Positions 45,881-53,306 of a stretch of DNA of 64,000 nucleotides are shown one piece after another. Origin of the DNA: Pseudoclavibacter sp. 13-3. GTDB taxonomy: Bacteria; Actinomycetota; Actinomycetes; Actinomycetales; Microbacteriaceae. The notes beneath the pieces were generated by a model. That model had not been told where the DNA came from. It saw only the letters and a program-made list of their open reading frames with translations, and did not search any database. Position 1 is the stretch's first letter; the number at the start of each line of letters is the position of its first letter. A program made the position numbers and the translations under genes. The stretch spans positions 124,001-188,000 of the forward strand of contig NZ_JAJOZT010000002.1 in NCBI RefSeq assembly GCF_021168475.1, in the 5' to 3' direction.

Positions 45881-47122
45881 ATGAACGCGGTGGCGACGAT
45901 CAGTGAGATTCATGAGCGGGTGCACAACGGGCGAGAGCGAGTGTTCGAGCGGCTGCGCCATCTGGTGACCCTCGAGACTCCCTCATTCGCAGTTGAGGCA
46001 TCGCGACAGATCGCCGATCTGCTCGTCGAGTGGTTCGAGGCAGTCGGCGGCCAGGTCGAGCGGGTCGAGGCCGAAGCCGGTGTGCACCTGCTGATCGAGG
46101 TGCCGGGAACCGGCCGCTTCGCCCCGACGACCGCTGATTCATCGCCGGAGGCCGCTGCAGCATCCGCCGCAGACGCAGCCGTCACTGAGGGCGCGACGAG
46201 CGCGAGCGATTCACGGCCGCTGCTGCTGATCGGCCATTCTGACACGGTCTGGCCCTTCGGCACGCTGCAGGGCGACGTGCCCTGGGTCGTCGACGGCGAC
46301 ATCGTGCGCGGCCCGGGGGTCTACGACATGAAGAGCGGCCTGATCTGCATGCTGACGGCGCTCGAGGTGCTGCACGACCGGGAGCATCGCCCGGTGCGCA
46401 TCATCATCGTGGCCGACGAAGAGGTGGGGTCGCCGACTTCGCAGCAGCTGATGCGGCGTGCGCTGCAGGGCGTCGCCGGAGCGATCGGGTTCGAATCGCC
46501 GCACCCTGACGGCGCGCTCAAAGTCGGGCGTCGCGGCAGCACCCGGGTGCGCATCGCGGTCACCGGGCGCGCGGCCCACGCCGCACTCGACCCGAAGAAG
46601 GGCATCAGCGCGATCGACGAGCTGGTCGATCAACTCGTGCGCGTGCGGAGCATCGTGGCCTCGGCGAGCGAGCGCACCGAGGTGCTCTGCAACTCGGGCA
46701 CCGTCAGCGGCGGCACGCGCGCCAACGTGGTGGCGGCGCACGCCGAGGCCGAACTGGGGCTGCGGTTCATCGACGGAGAGTCGGAGCACACAGTGCTCGA
46801 CGCGCTGCAGCAGCTGACGCCGGTGCGCGAGGGCGCGGTGGTCGAGGTCGAGATGCTCAGTCACCGGCCGGCCTGGCTGGCGGGGGATGCCGACGCGGCG
46901 CTCTGCGGTCGGGCCGCGCGAGCGGGTGAGGCGGTGGGGCTGGAGGTCACGGGTCGGCCGGCCGCCGGAGCGGGGGACACCAACCTGATCGGCTCATTGG
47001 GTGTGCCGACGATTGACGGCTTCGGGCCGTTGGGCGGCGGTGCACATGCCGTGAGCGAGCACATCGTGCTGCCGACGCTGTATCAGCGCATCGAGCTGCT
47101 GGCGGCGCTGCTGGCGAAGTGA
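45881..47122 (+). CDS. M20 family deacylase/carboxypeptidase (ArgE/DapE/CPG2-like)
   Basis: 413 residues. Metal ligands and catalytic residues are visible: GHSDTVW (H119, D121), GPGVYDMKSG (D149) and ADEEVGS (E180, E181). The layout resembles glutamate carboxypeptidases and N-acyl-L-amino-acid deacylases. A 30-residue Ala/Ser-rich insert at 82-111 precedes the H119 motif. No signal peptide. I chose ATG 45881 with AGAGGAAA upstream; the longer frame is low-complexity DNA. It diverges from the GNAT-SIS-racemase operon, so it may be the desuccinylase that releases L-amino acids. Confidence 0.88.
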   Translation: MNAVATISEIHERVHNGRERVFERLRHLVTLETPSFAVEASRQIADLLVEWFEAVGGQVERVEAEAGVHLLIEVPGTGRFAPTTADSSPEAAAASAADAAVTEGATSASDSRPLLLIGHSDTVWPFGTLQGDVPWVVDGDIVRGPGVYDMKSGLICMLTALEVLHDREHRPVRIIIVADEEVGSPTSQQLMRRALQGVAGAIGFESPHPDGALKVGRRGSTRVRIAVTGRAAHAALDPKKGISAIDELVDQLVRVRSIVASASERTEVLCNSGTVSGGTRANVVAAHAEAELGLRFIDGESEHTVLDALQQLTPVREGAVVEVEMLSHRPAWLAGDADAALCGRAARAGEAVGLEVTGRPAAGAGDTNLIGSLGVPTIDGFGPLGGGAHAVSEHIVLPTLYQRIELLAALLAK

Positions 47123-47167
47123 GCCGGCCGGCTACCGGTTTGGCCCATGCTCGGGTGTCGGCTGCCT

Positions 47168-47267
47168 GAAGAGCCCCGCCAAGATCTGCGCAGCTCTCGC
47201 CTAAACCCCGCAGAGAAGCAGCGATTCTGCGGTGATTTGGTAGGTGCTGCGGTGATTTTGGTGGGTC
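47168..47267. repeat. Structured intergenic repeat, family A copy 1
   Basis: About 100 nt beginning GAAGAGCCCCGCCAAGATCT, almost identical to 59279-59377 (about four mismatches in the first 88 positions). The left end CCCCGCCAA can pair with the right end TTGGYGGG, and an inner hairpin pairs CCGCAGA with TCTGCGG. It lies 45 bp after the M20 stop codon. Confidence 0.8.
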
Positions 47268-47396
47268 GACCTCATTGGGCACGCGCTGATGCAGCGCGGC
47301 TGCACTGAGTCCACTCGTTATGGCCCGGTCTTGCTGGCTTGTCTCGTCTGCTGCAGCCCGGTCTTGCTCATGAGCCCCGTCTGTCGGGGCTCGAAC

Positions 47397-49097
47397 TCAC
47401 CAGTTTGGCTCGTCGGCACGAGCCAACGGCAACGAGGCGTTCAACGCATGCACGAGATAGACCGTGCGCCCACTGCGGACCCAAGCCTGATCGAAGCGTT
47501 CCCGCGGGTAGATTCGCCGCACGCCGTCATCGGTCTCGGCCGCGGGGTCGTTCACGCAGACATCGCCCTCGGCGGTGAAACCGGTGACCACGAGCAGGTG
47601 CCCCGCAGTCGAGTAGCCTGCCTCGGGCAGTTGCGTGCGGCTGAATGAGACGGATGCTGCCACAGGGATCCCGGCTTCGGTCAGCTCCTGCGCCTCGCGA
47701 AGGCTGCGCAATCGTGTGACGAACGCTTCGAGTCCGTGGCCGTCAGGCGTGCGGCGGCCGGCATGCGCGACGTTGAACGACCAGTTGCCGGTGCCGGTGT
47801 ATGCGGCGTCGTAGGTGCGGCGAGCTGTCCATGGCACTGGATGCTCAGCCGTGGAGCTGGTGCTGGTGCAGGTGCTGGAGTTTGGGTCTGCGACAGCCGT
47901 GGGGCTGGGGCCGGAGTTGGGGCTTGAGCTGGAGCTGGAGTTTGGGTCTGCGACAGCCGTAGGGCTGGGGCTGGGGCCGGTGCTGGAGCTTGTGCCTGTG
48001 CCAGCTGTGGAACTGGAACCCAGGCTGGAGCTGGAACCCGGGCTGCACCTGGAACCCGGGCTCAAGGAGAAGTCAGGAGCGGATCCCTCGAGAGCAGTCG
48101 AAGGGGTGTCGACCGCTGAGCCTCTCCAGAATTCCTGCAGCATGACCAGCGACGTGGGCGAGCACCACGAGTCGCCGCCCCCGCCGATCGAACGATGCGT
48201 GTCACGATGCAGCATCTGCGACCGCACGGGCACGTCCAGCGGTGTGCGCGCACGGATGCGTGTGGTCTCGCCCTGAGGCATCCTGCTGCCCGGAAACGTC
48301 GCAGCGTCGGCGGTGTCTGCATCGACGTGGCCGGCTGCGCCGGTGCCGGCAGAGCCCATGAGCGTGGCCAGATGCACGATCACATGAGCACCGACAGATG
48401 AGGCACTCGCGTGATCGGCAGGCGCGTCAGCTGCGGGCTGCACGCTGAACCGAAGCCGGGCGGCCGTGATTCGATTGTCGCCATGAGCCACGAGCGTGTC
48501 GGTCTGCAGGCTCACAGCATCAGGCATCGTCGTGCCACCTGAGCCGTCCGCAGCCGCCTCTGCTGCTGTATTCGGCGTGGCTGTCCCCGTGGCTGTCGCA
48601 GCCGCTGTCGCAGCCAGCAGTCTCCCTGTTGCCCGGGCTGGCGTGGTCAGGTTCGGTGCGCTGGTGCGCACGGTGGATGCCACATCGGCCGGGTCGGTCG
48701 GCTGGTCGTTCCAGCGGGCCGTGGGAATCCATCCTGTGCACGAGCCGTCTGCGAGGCGAGCCTGCATGTCGATCTGCACGGCGATCTGAACGGTGCGCCG
48801 CGCGGGCGGTCTCTCAGCCGCGTGACCGCCGCTGACGCCGCCAGGTGTGTCAGCCGCGGTCGACAAGGCCCACATGGCCGACTGCGATGCCGCGTCACCG
48901 TCAGTGCGCAGGGCGGATGCGGTCGATGTCGTCTGCGGTGCGCTGAATGACAGATTCCAGGAGGCGACCAGCTCGGTGGCCCCGAAGGCGAATTCGACGA
49001 ATGGCGAGACCCACGTGTCGGCGAGATCGACTGGGCCGGGGATGCGATGCAGAAGAATGTGCGGCAGGGGTGCGGGTGCTGGCATGATACGCATCAT
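47397..49097 (-). CDS. C39-like cysteine peptidase with repeat insertion
   Basis: 566 residues. A papain-like C39 domain is indicated by GGGGDSWCSPTSLVMLQEFW (Cys near residue 321), AGHLLVVTGF with the His and VNDPAA with the Asp/Asn. The N-terminal 290 residues look like a carbohydrate-recognition or sandwich domain with Ala/Thr-rich inserts. No signal peptide is seen. Between Cys and His there is a Ser/Pro-rich insertion containing PSPTAVADPNSS twice, from a 60-bp DNA repeat. It is located between the two arms of the peptide-salvage cluster and transcribed divergently from the transporter operon. Substrate unknown; a peptide is assumed. Confidence 0.78.
   Translation of the reverse strand: MMRIMPAPAPLPHILLHRIPGPVDLADTWVSPFVEFAFGATELVASWNLSFSAPQTTSTASALRTDGDAASQSAMWALSTAADTPGGVSGGHAAERPPARRTVQIAVQIDMQARLADGSCTGWIPTARWNDQPTDPADVASTVRTSAPNLTTPARATGRLLAATAAATATGTATPNTAAEAAADGSGGTTMPDAVSLQTDTLVAHGDNRITAARLRFSVQPAADAPADHASASSVGAHVIVHLATLMGSAGTGAAGHVDADTADAATFPGSRMPQGETTRIRARTPLDVPVRSQMLHRDTHRSIGGGGDSWCSPTSLVMLQEFWRGSAVDTPSTALEGSAPDFSLSPGSRCSPGSSSSLGSSSTAGTGTSSSTGPSPSPTAVADPNSSSSSSPNSGPSPTAVADPNSSTCTSTSSTAEHPVPWTARRTYDAAYTGTGNWSFNVAHAGRRTPDGHGLEAFVTRLRSLREAQELTEAGIPVAASVSFSRTQLPEAGYSTAGHLLVVTGFTAEGDVCVNDPAAETDDGVRRIYPRERFDQAWVRSGRTVYLVHALNASLPLARADEPNW
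47874..47971 (-). repeat. 60-bp tandem repeat inside the C39 peptidase gene
   Basis: A segment of about 38 bp containing TTTGGGTCTGCGACAGCCGT recurs with a 60-bp period (47874-47911 and 47934-47971), differing at one base. It encodes the repeated PSPTAVADPNSS. The period is a multiple of three, so expansion keeps frame. Confidence 0.8.
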
Positions 49098-49371
49098 ATA
49101 TACGTTCTGCTCTCACGCGGCACATACTCGTCAGACTGGCTAGACTGACGAAATGGTGAGGCAATGGTGCTGGAAAAGATCCATGATTCGTGCAAGGGCG
49201 CATGAAATCGACGAGCGATTCTGCCAGATGACAGCATTGTTTCCGCTACGTAAAAAGATCAACGAAAGCCCTGTTTCGGTTTGACGTGTCTCGGGACATC
49301 GACTTGCATCGTGAGTAGCGAGCTGATGATCCCGTCATGATCATCGATCTCTGAACAAAGGAACAGCTACT
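49098..49371 (+). promoter_or_regulatory. Divergent promoter region upstream of the peptide transporter operon
   Basis: 274 bp, AT-richer than the flanking genes. An imperfect 22-bp palindrome spans 49129-49150 (outer arms CGTCAG and CTGACG, 18 of 22 positions symmetric) and overlaps a TAGACT -10-like box at 49141-49146. TTGACG at 49281-49286 is a possible -35 for the transporter operon. The transporter ATG has AAAGGAA upstream. A small open frame (49153-49284) lies within the region. Confidence 0.5.
49153..49284 (+). CDS. Possible small leader ORF, 43 residues
   Basis: An ATG 6 nt after a TAGACT box opens a 43-residue frame beginning MVRQWCWKRS and ending NESPVSV, consistent with a leaderless transcript. 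The product is basic, with Trp-Cys-Trp near the start, and resembles no family I know. It ends 87 bp before the binding-protein gene. It could be an upstream leader peptide influencing the operon or a chance frame; codon bias does not look strongly gene-like. Confidence 0.25.
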   Translation: MVRQWCWKRSMIRARAHEIDERFCQMTALFPLRKKINESPVSV

Positions 49372-51219
49372 ATGCGATCTGGAAAACACTCTCGGCGGAT
49401 GCGACCGCTGGCCGCCACGTTCACGACCGCCGCCTTGGTGATGGGTTCTGCCTTCGGCGTCGGCACAGCGGCATTCGCCGAGCCGGCGCAGTCCGCCGCC
49501 ACGACGCAGGCAGAGGGCGACAGCAGCAGTCAGGTGCTGCGCATCGCCACGTCGGGCCACGTCGACAGCTTCAACCCGTTCACCTCGATCTACCTCACCC
49601 CGACGCAGATTCTGCGCAACGTCTACGAGAACCTCGTGCAGAACGACCAGCAGGACGGCTCGCCCACGAAGGGCCTCGCCGACTCGTGGACGGTCGAAGA
49701 GGACGGCAAGCGCTGGGTCTACAAGATGCAGTCCGACCTCAAGTGGTCTGACGGCCAGCCCATCACCTCGGCCGATCCGAAGTTCACCTACGAGCAGATG
49801 ATGAACGATTCGAAGCTCGGCACGGCCAACGGCAATCTGGTCTCGAACTTCGAGAGCGTCGAGGCCCCTGACGACCAGACTCTGGTCATCAACCTCAAGA
49901 CGCCTCAGGCACCGAACCCCGGGCTTGAGATTCCGGTGGTGCCGAAGCACGTCTGGGAAGGCATCGCCGACAAAGGCGACTACGCAAACGACACTGACGT
50001 CGTGGGGTCGGGGCCGTTCCTGCTCTCGAGCTATTCGGCCAACCAGTCCATCACACTCAAGGCCAATGACAACTTCTGGCAGGGTCGCCCCAAGATCGAC
50101 GGCATCCAGTACGTGTACTACACGAACTCAGACGCCCAGGTGCAGGCGCTGCGCTCTGGCGACATCGACTTCGTGACCGGGCTGAGCCCGACCCAGTTCA
50201 ACGCCCTCAACGGCGCCGACGGCGTCACCACCCATTCGGGCGAGGGTCGCAGGTACACCTCGATCAGCATCAACTCCGGCCTCAAGACGCCTGAGGGTGA
50301 GGCCTACGGCACCGGATCGTCGGCTCTGCACGACAAAGCCGTGCGACAGGCCATCAGACAGGGCACTGACTCTGAGGCGCTGCTCAAGCAGGTGCTCGAC
50401 GGTCAGGGCACTGTGGCGACCAGCTTCATCCCCTCGGCCTTCGACCAGTGGCACCTGCCGGATGACGACTCAGTGATCAAGAGCTTCGACCCGGACGCCG
50501 CCAAGCAGCTGCTCGAAGACGACGGCTGGAAGGCCGGCGCTGACGGCATCCGCGAGAAGGACGGGCAGAAGCTGTCGCTGCGACTGCTCGTCGACGCGGA
50601 CGAACCGACCGAGCAGTCGATCGCCGAGTACTTCAAGCCGTGGATGCAGTCGATCGGCATCGCCGTCGACGTGCAGTCGTCTGACTCCGACACGATCAGC
50701 GATCGCGCGGCCAAGGGCGACTACGACATGTACTTCAGCGGCTGGAGCGTGAACCCCGACCCCGACTACCAGCTCGGCATCAACACGTGTGAGAACCTGC
50801 CCGATGCCGAAGGCGACAACGGCACCACGCAGGATGGCTACTGCAACCCCGAGTTCGACAAGCTGTACGCGCAGCAGCGCTCGGAGCAGGATCATGACAA
50901 GCGCACCGAGATCGTTCGCGACATGCTGCGCATGAACTACGACGACACCGCACAGGTCGCGCTGTGGTACGGCAAGGCGCTTGAGGCCTACCGATCTGAT
51001 CGCTTCACCGGATTCGGCACGCAGCCCGCCTCGAACGGCATGATCGCGGGCCAGGCAGGCTACTGGAGCTACATCAACGTCGAGCCGGCGTCAGAGGCCG
51101 GCAGCGGATCAGGCACCGCAGTCGGTCTGTGGGTGGGCGCAGGCGTGCTCGTCGTGGTGATCATCGGCGGTGTCATCTTCTTCGCTCGGCGCAAGAAGCG
51201 CGCTGACGACGTCGAATAG
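49372..51219 (+). CDS. Peptide ABC transporter substrate-binding protein with C-terminal membrane anchor
   Basis: 615 residues of the DppA/OppA (SBP family 5) type: SGHVDSFNPFTSIYLTP, ENLVQND, a SWTVEEDGKRWVYKM segment and KWSDGQPITSAD. The signal peptide is Sec type with TAAFAEPA as likely cleavage site, not a lipobox. Instead a C-terminal transmembrane helix (GAGVLVVVIIGGVIFF) followed by RRKKRADDVE would anchor it with the binding domain outside. It imports di- or oligopeptides with the genes downstream. It is the first gene of the nine-gene operon and is separated from the permease gene by two hairpins. Confidence 0.92.
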   Translation: MRSGKHSRRMRPLAATFTTAALVMGSAFGVGTAAFAEPAQSAATTQAEGDSSSQVLRIATSGHVDSFNPFTSIYLTPTQILRNVYENLVQNDQQDGSPTKGLADSWTVEEDGKRWVYKMQSDLKWSDGQPITSADPKFTYEQMMNDSKLGTANGNLVSNFESVEAPDDQTLVINLKTPQAPNPGLEIPVVPKHVWEGIADKGDYANDTDVVGSGPFLLSSYSANQSITLKANDNFWQGRPKIDGIQYVYYTNSDAQVQALRSGDIDFVTGLSPTQFNALNGADGVTTHSGEGRRYTSISINSGLKTPEGEAYGTGSSALHDKAVRQAIRQGTDSEALLKQVLDGQGTVATSFIPSAFDQWHLPDDDSVIKSFDPDAAKQLLEDDGWKAGADGIREKDGQKLSLRLLVDADEPTEQSIAEYFKPWMQSIGIAVDVQSSDSDTISDRAAKGDYDMYFSGWSVNPDPDYQLGINTCENLPDAEGDNGTTQDGYCNPEFDKLYAQQRSEQDHDKRTEIVRDMLRMNYDDTAQVALWYGKALEAYRSDRFTGFGTQPASNGMIAGQAGYWSYINVEPASEAGSGSGTAVGLWVGAGVLVVVIIGGVIFFARRKKRADDVE

Positions 51220-51235
51220 GCTGAGAATGCCTCAT

Positions 51236-51303
51236 GGGGTGCGCTCGCAGAGGTCGAGCGCACCCCGCTTCGTCTGCCGGCCGTCTCGCGACGGTCGGCA
51301 GAC
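51236..51303 (+). terminator. Tandem hairpins between binding-protein and permease genes
   Basis: Hairpin 1 pairs GGGGTGCGCTCG (51236-51247) with CGAGCGCACCCC (51255-51266), a perfect 12-bp stem with a 7-nt loop. Hairpin 2 pairs GTCTGCCG (51272-51279) with CGGCAGAC (51296-51303), extended inward by five more pairs. No T-run follows. They probably attenuate transcription or protect the 3' end of the binding-protein mRNA, giving more binding protein than permease. Confidence 0.75.
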
Positions 51304-51337
51304 ACAACTGCAACAGTCGAGATTTCAAGGAGTCGAC

Positions 51338-52381
51338 ATGCCTGATGTCGTGGCGCCCGTCGGGGCGGTGCTGCAGAACGAGGCAGACGAAGAGAGCGTC
51401 GCCGGCGGCGGCTCAGGTCTGCGGTATTTGCTGAACAAGGTCGGCGGGGCGCTCATCAGCCTCGTCATGGTCATCGTGCTCGGATTCTTCGCGTTCAAGA
51501 TTCTGCCCGGCGACCCGGTGCGCGCCATGGCGCGTGAGAAGCAGATGAGCGCCGAGCAGATCGCCCAACTGCGTCAGGAGTACGGTCTCGACAAGCCGCT
51601 GCTCGCACAGTTCTGGGACTACCTGGCCAACGTGTTCACGGGCAACTTCGGCGAGAGCTATGTGTACCACCAGTCGGTGTCGTCGCTGATCGTGCAGTAC
51701 CTCGGCCCGACGCTGCTGCTCACGGCGACCTCTGCGGTCATCGCGATCGCACTCGGCCTCTGGCTCGGGCAGAAGGCGGCCTGGCAGGCCGGCGGTCTGT
51801 TCGACAAGATCACGACCGGCACGTCGCTGGTGTTCTGGTCAGTGCCGACCTTCTGGCTCGGTCTGATTCTGCTGATGATCTTCGGCGGCACGCTGCACTG
51901 GTTTCCGACCGGCGGCATGGTCTCGCCCAACGCGCCATCGAGCGGCTTCGGGCTGGTGCTCGACGTGATCAGCCACATGATTCTTCCCGTGATCACCATG
52001 GTCGCGGTCATCTACGCCCAATACGTCATGGTGATGCGTGCATCGCTGCTCGAAGAGATGTCGGCCGACTACCTCACGACCGCACGAGCCAAAGGCCTGC
52101 GCGAAGATCTCGTTCGTCGTCGCCACGCCGTGCCGAACGCGCTGCTGCCGACGGTGACCCTGGTCTTCATGCACCTCGGCGGTCTGATCGCCGGCGCCGT
52201 CACCGTCGAGACGGTGTTCTCCTGGCCCGGTCTCGGCAAACTCACCTACGAGGCGATCAGCGGGCCCGACCTGCCGCTGCTGCAGGGCACGTTCGTCGTC
52301 TTCTCGGCGATCATCATCCTGATGAACTTGATCGCCGACCTCATCTACCGGCAGCTCGACCCGAGAGTGAGGCGGGCATGA
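51338..52381 (+). CDS. Peptide ABC transporter permease (DppB-like)
   Basis: 347 residues with six membrane segments. GFFAFKILPGDPVRAM and QLRQEYGLDKPLLAQFWDYL are typical of DppB/OppB, and TTARAKGLREDLVRRRHAVPNALLP holds the EAA loop (here spanning two parts, TTARAKGLREDL and RRHAVPNALLP). A 30-residue N-terminal extension precedes the first helix. The ATG at 51338 follows CAAGGAG. The stop overlaps the next permease start by 4 bp. Confidence 0.93.
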   Translation: MPDVVAPVGAVLQNEADEESVAGGGSGLRYLLNKVGGALISLVMVIVLGFFAFKILPGDPVRAMAREKQMSAEQIAQLRQEYGLDKPLLAQFWDYLANVFTGNFGESYVYHQSVSSLIVQYLGPTLLLTATSAVIAIALGLWLGQKAAWQAGGLFDKITTGTSLVFWSVPTFWLGLILLMIFGGTLHWFPTGGMVSPNAPSSGFGLVLDVISHMILPVITMVAVIYAQYVMVMRASLLEEMSADYLTTARAKGLREDLVRRRHAVPNALLPTVTLVFMHLGGLIAGAVTVETVFSWPGLGKLTYEAISGPDLPLLQGTFVVFSAIIILMNLIADLIYRQLDPRVRRA

Positions 52382-53304
52382 CCACCACAACCGAGACCAC
52401 CATGACATCCACCACATCGCCCGGACGACTGGCCTGGCGTCGCCGCGCGCAGGCCGTCGGCGACTCGTTTCGGCTGTTCAGCCACAGCCGCTCAGGCATG
52501 GTCGGCCTGATCTTTCTGGTTGTCATCGTGCTGCTGGCCATTCTCGCTCCCGTGATCGCTCCTGCGCGCATGCTCGACGTCACGCAGCTCATGGATCAGC
52601 CGCGCTTCGCACCGCCGTCACTGGCGCATCCTCTCGGCACCGATCATCAGGGCCGTGAGCTCTGGGTGCGGATGCTGTGGGGCGCCCGAGTCTCGTTGAT
52701 CGTCGCGTTCGCCGCCACGGCGATGTCGATGATCATCGGCACCGTGATCGGTATGGCGGCCGGTCACTTCACCGGGTTCACTGGCGGGCTGCTGATGCGC
52801 ATCGTCGACTTCTTCTTGGTGCTGCCCTCGCTCATTCTTGCGATCGTGCTCTCGACCGTGCTGTCGCGCGGCGTGCTCACCATCGTCATCGCGATCGGCA
52901 TCACCTCTTGGGCGTCGACCGCCCGCGTGGTTCGCGCGCAGACGCTGTCGGTCGAATCGCGTGCCTACATCGAGCGCTCGCGCGTGCTCGGCGCCGGGCA
53001 CTGGCATGTCATCTTCAAACACGTGCTGCCCGCGGTCATGCCGTTGGTGATGGCCAACACGACGCTGACCGTCGGGTCTGCCGTGATCTCGGAGTCGACG
53101 TTGGCCTTTTTGGGGCTGGGCGATCCGAACCAGCAGTCATGGGGCACCATTCTGAAGAACTCGATGGACGTCTCGGCTGCCACGAGCGGTTACTGGTGGT
53201 ACGTGCTCGTGCCCGGCATCGCCATTCTGCTGGTCGTGCTCGCCTTCACCCTGGTCGGCCGCGCCGTCGAGTCGATCGTCAACCCCACACTGAGGAGCCG
53301 CTGA
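52378..53304 (+). CDS. Peptide ABC transporter permease (DppC-like)
   Basis: 308 residues. The N-terminal LFSHSRSGMVGLIFLVVIV, the LGTDHQGRELWVRMLWGARVSL segment (in parts LGTDHQGRELW and RMLWGARVSL), the EAA-loop RSRVLGAGHWHVIFKHVLP and LGLGDPNQQSWG are typical of DppC/OppC. The ATG overlaps the DppB stop (ATGA). It forms the membrane channel with DppB. Confidence 0.93.
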   Translation: MTTTTETTMTSTTSPGRLAWRRRAQAVGDSFRLFSHSRSGMVGLIFLVVIVLLAILAPVIAPARMLDVTQLMDQPRFAPPSLAHPLGTDHQGRELWVRMLWGARVSLIVAFAATAMSMIIGTVIGMAAGHFTGFTGGLLMRIVDFFLVLPSLILAIVLSTVLSRGVLTIVIAIGITSWASTARVVRAQTLSVESRAYIERSRVLGAGHWHVIFKHVLPAVMPLVMANTTLTVGSAVISESTLAFLGLGDPNQQSWGTILKNSMDVSAATSGYWWYVLVPGIAILLVVLAFTLVGRAVESIVNPTLRSR

Positions 53305-53306
53305 CC

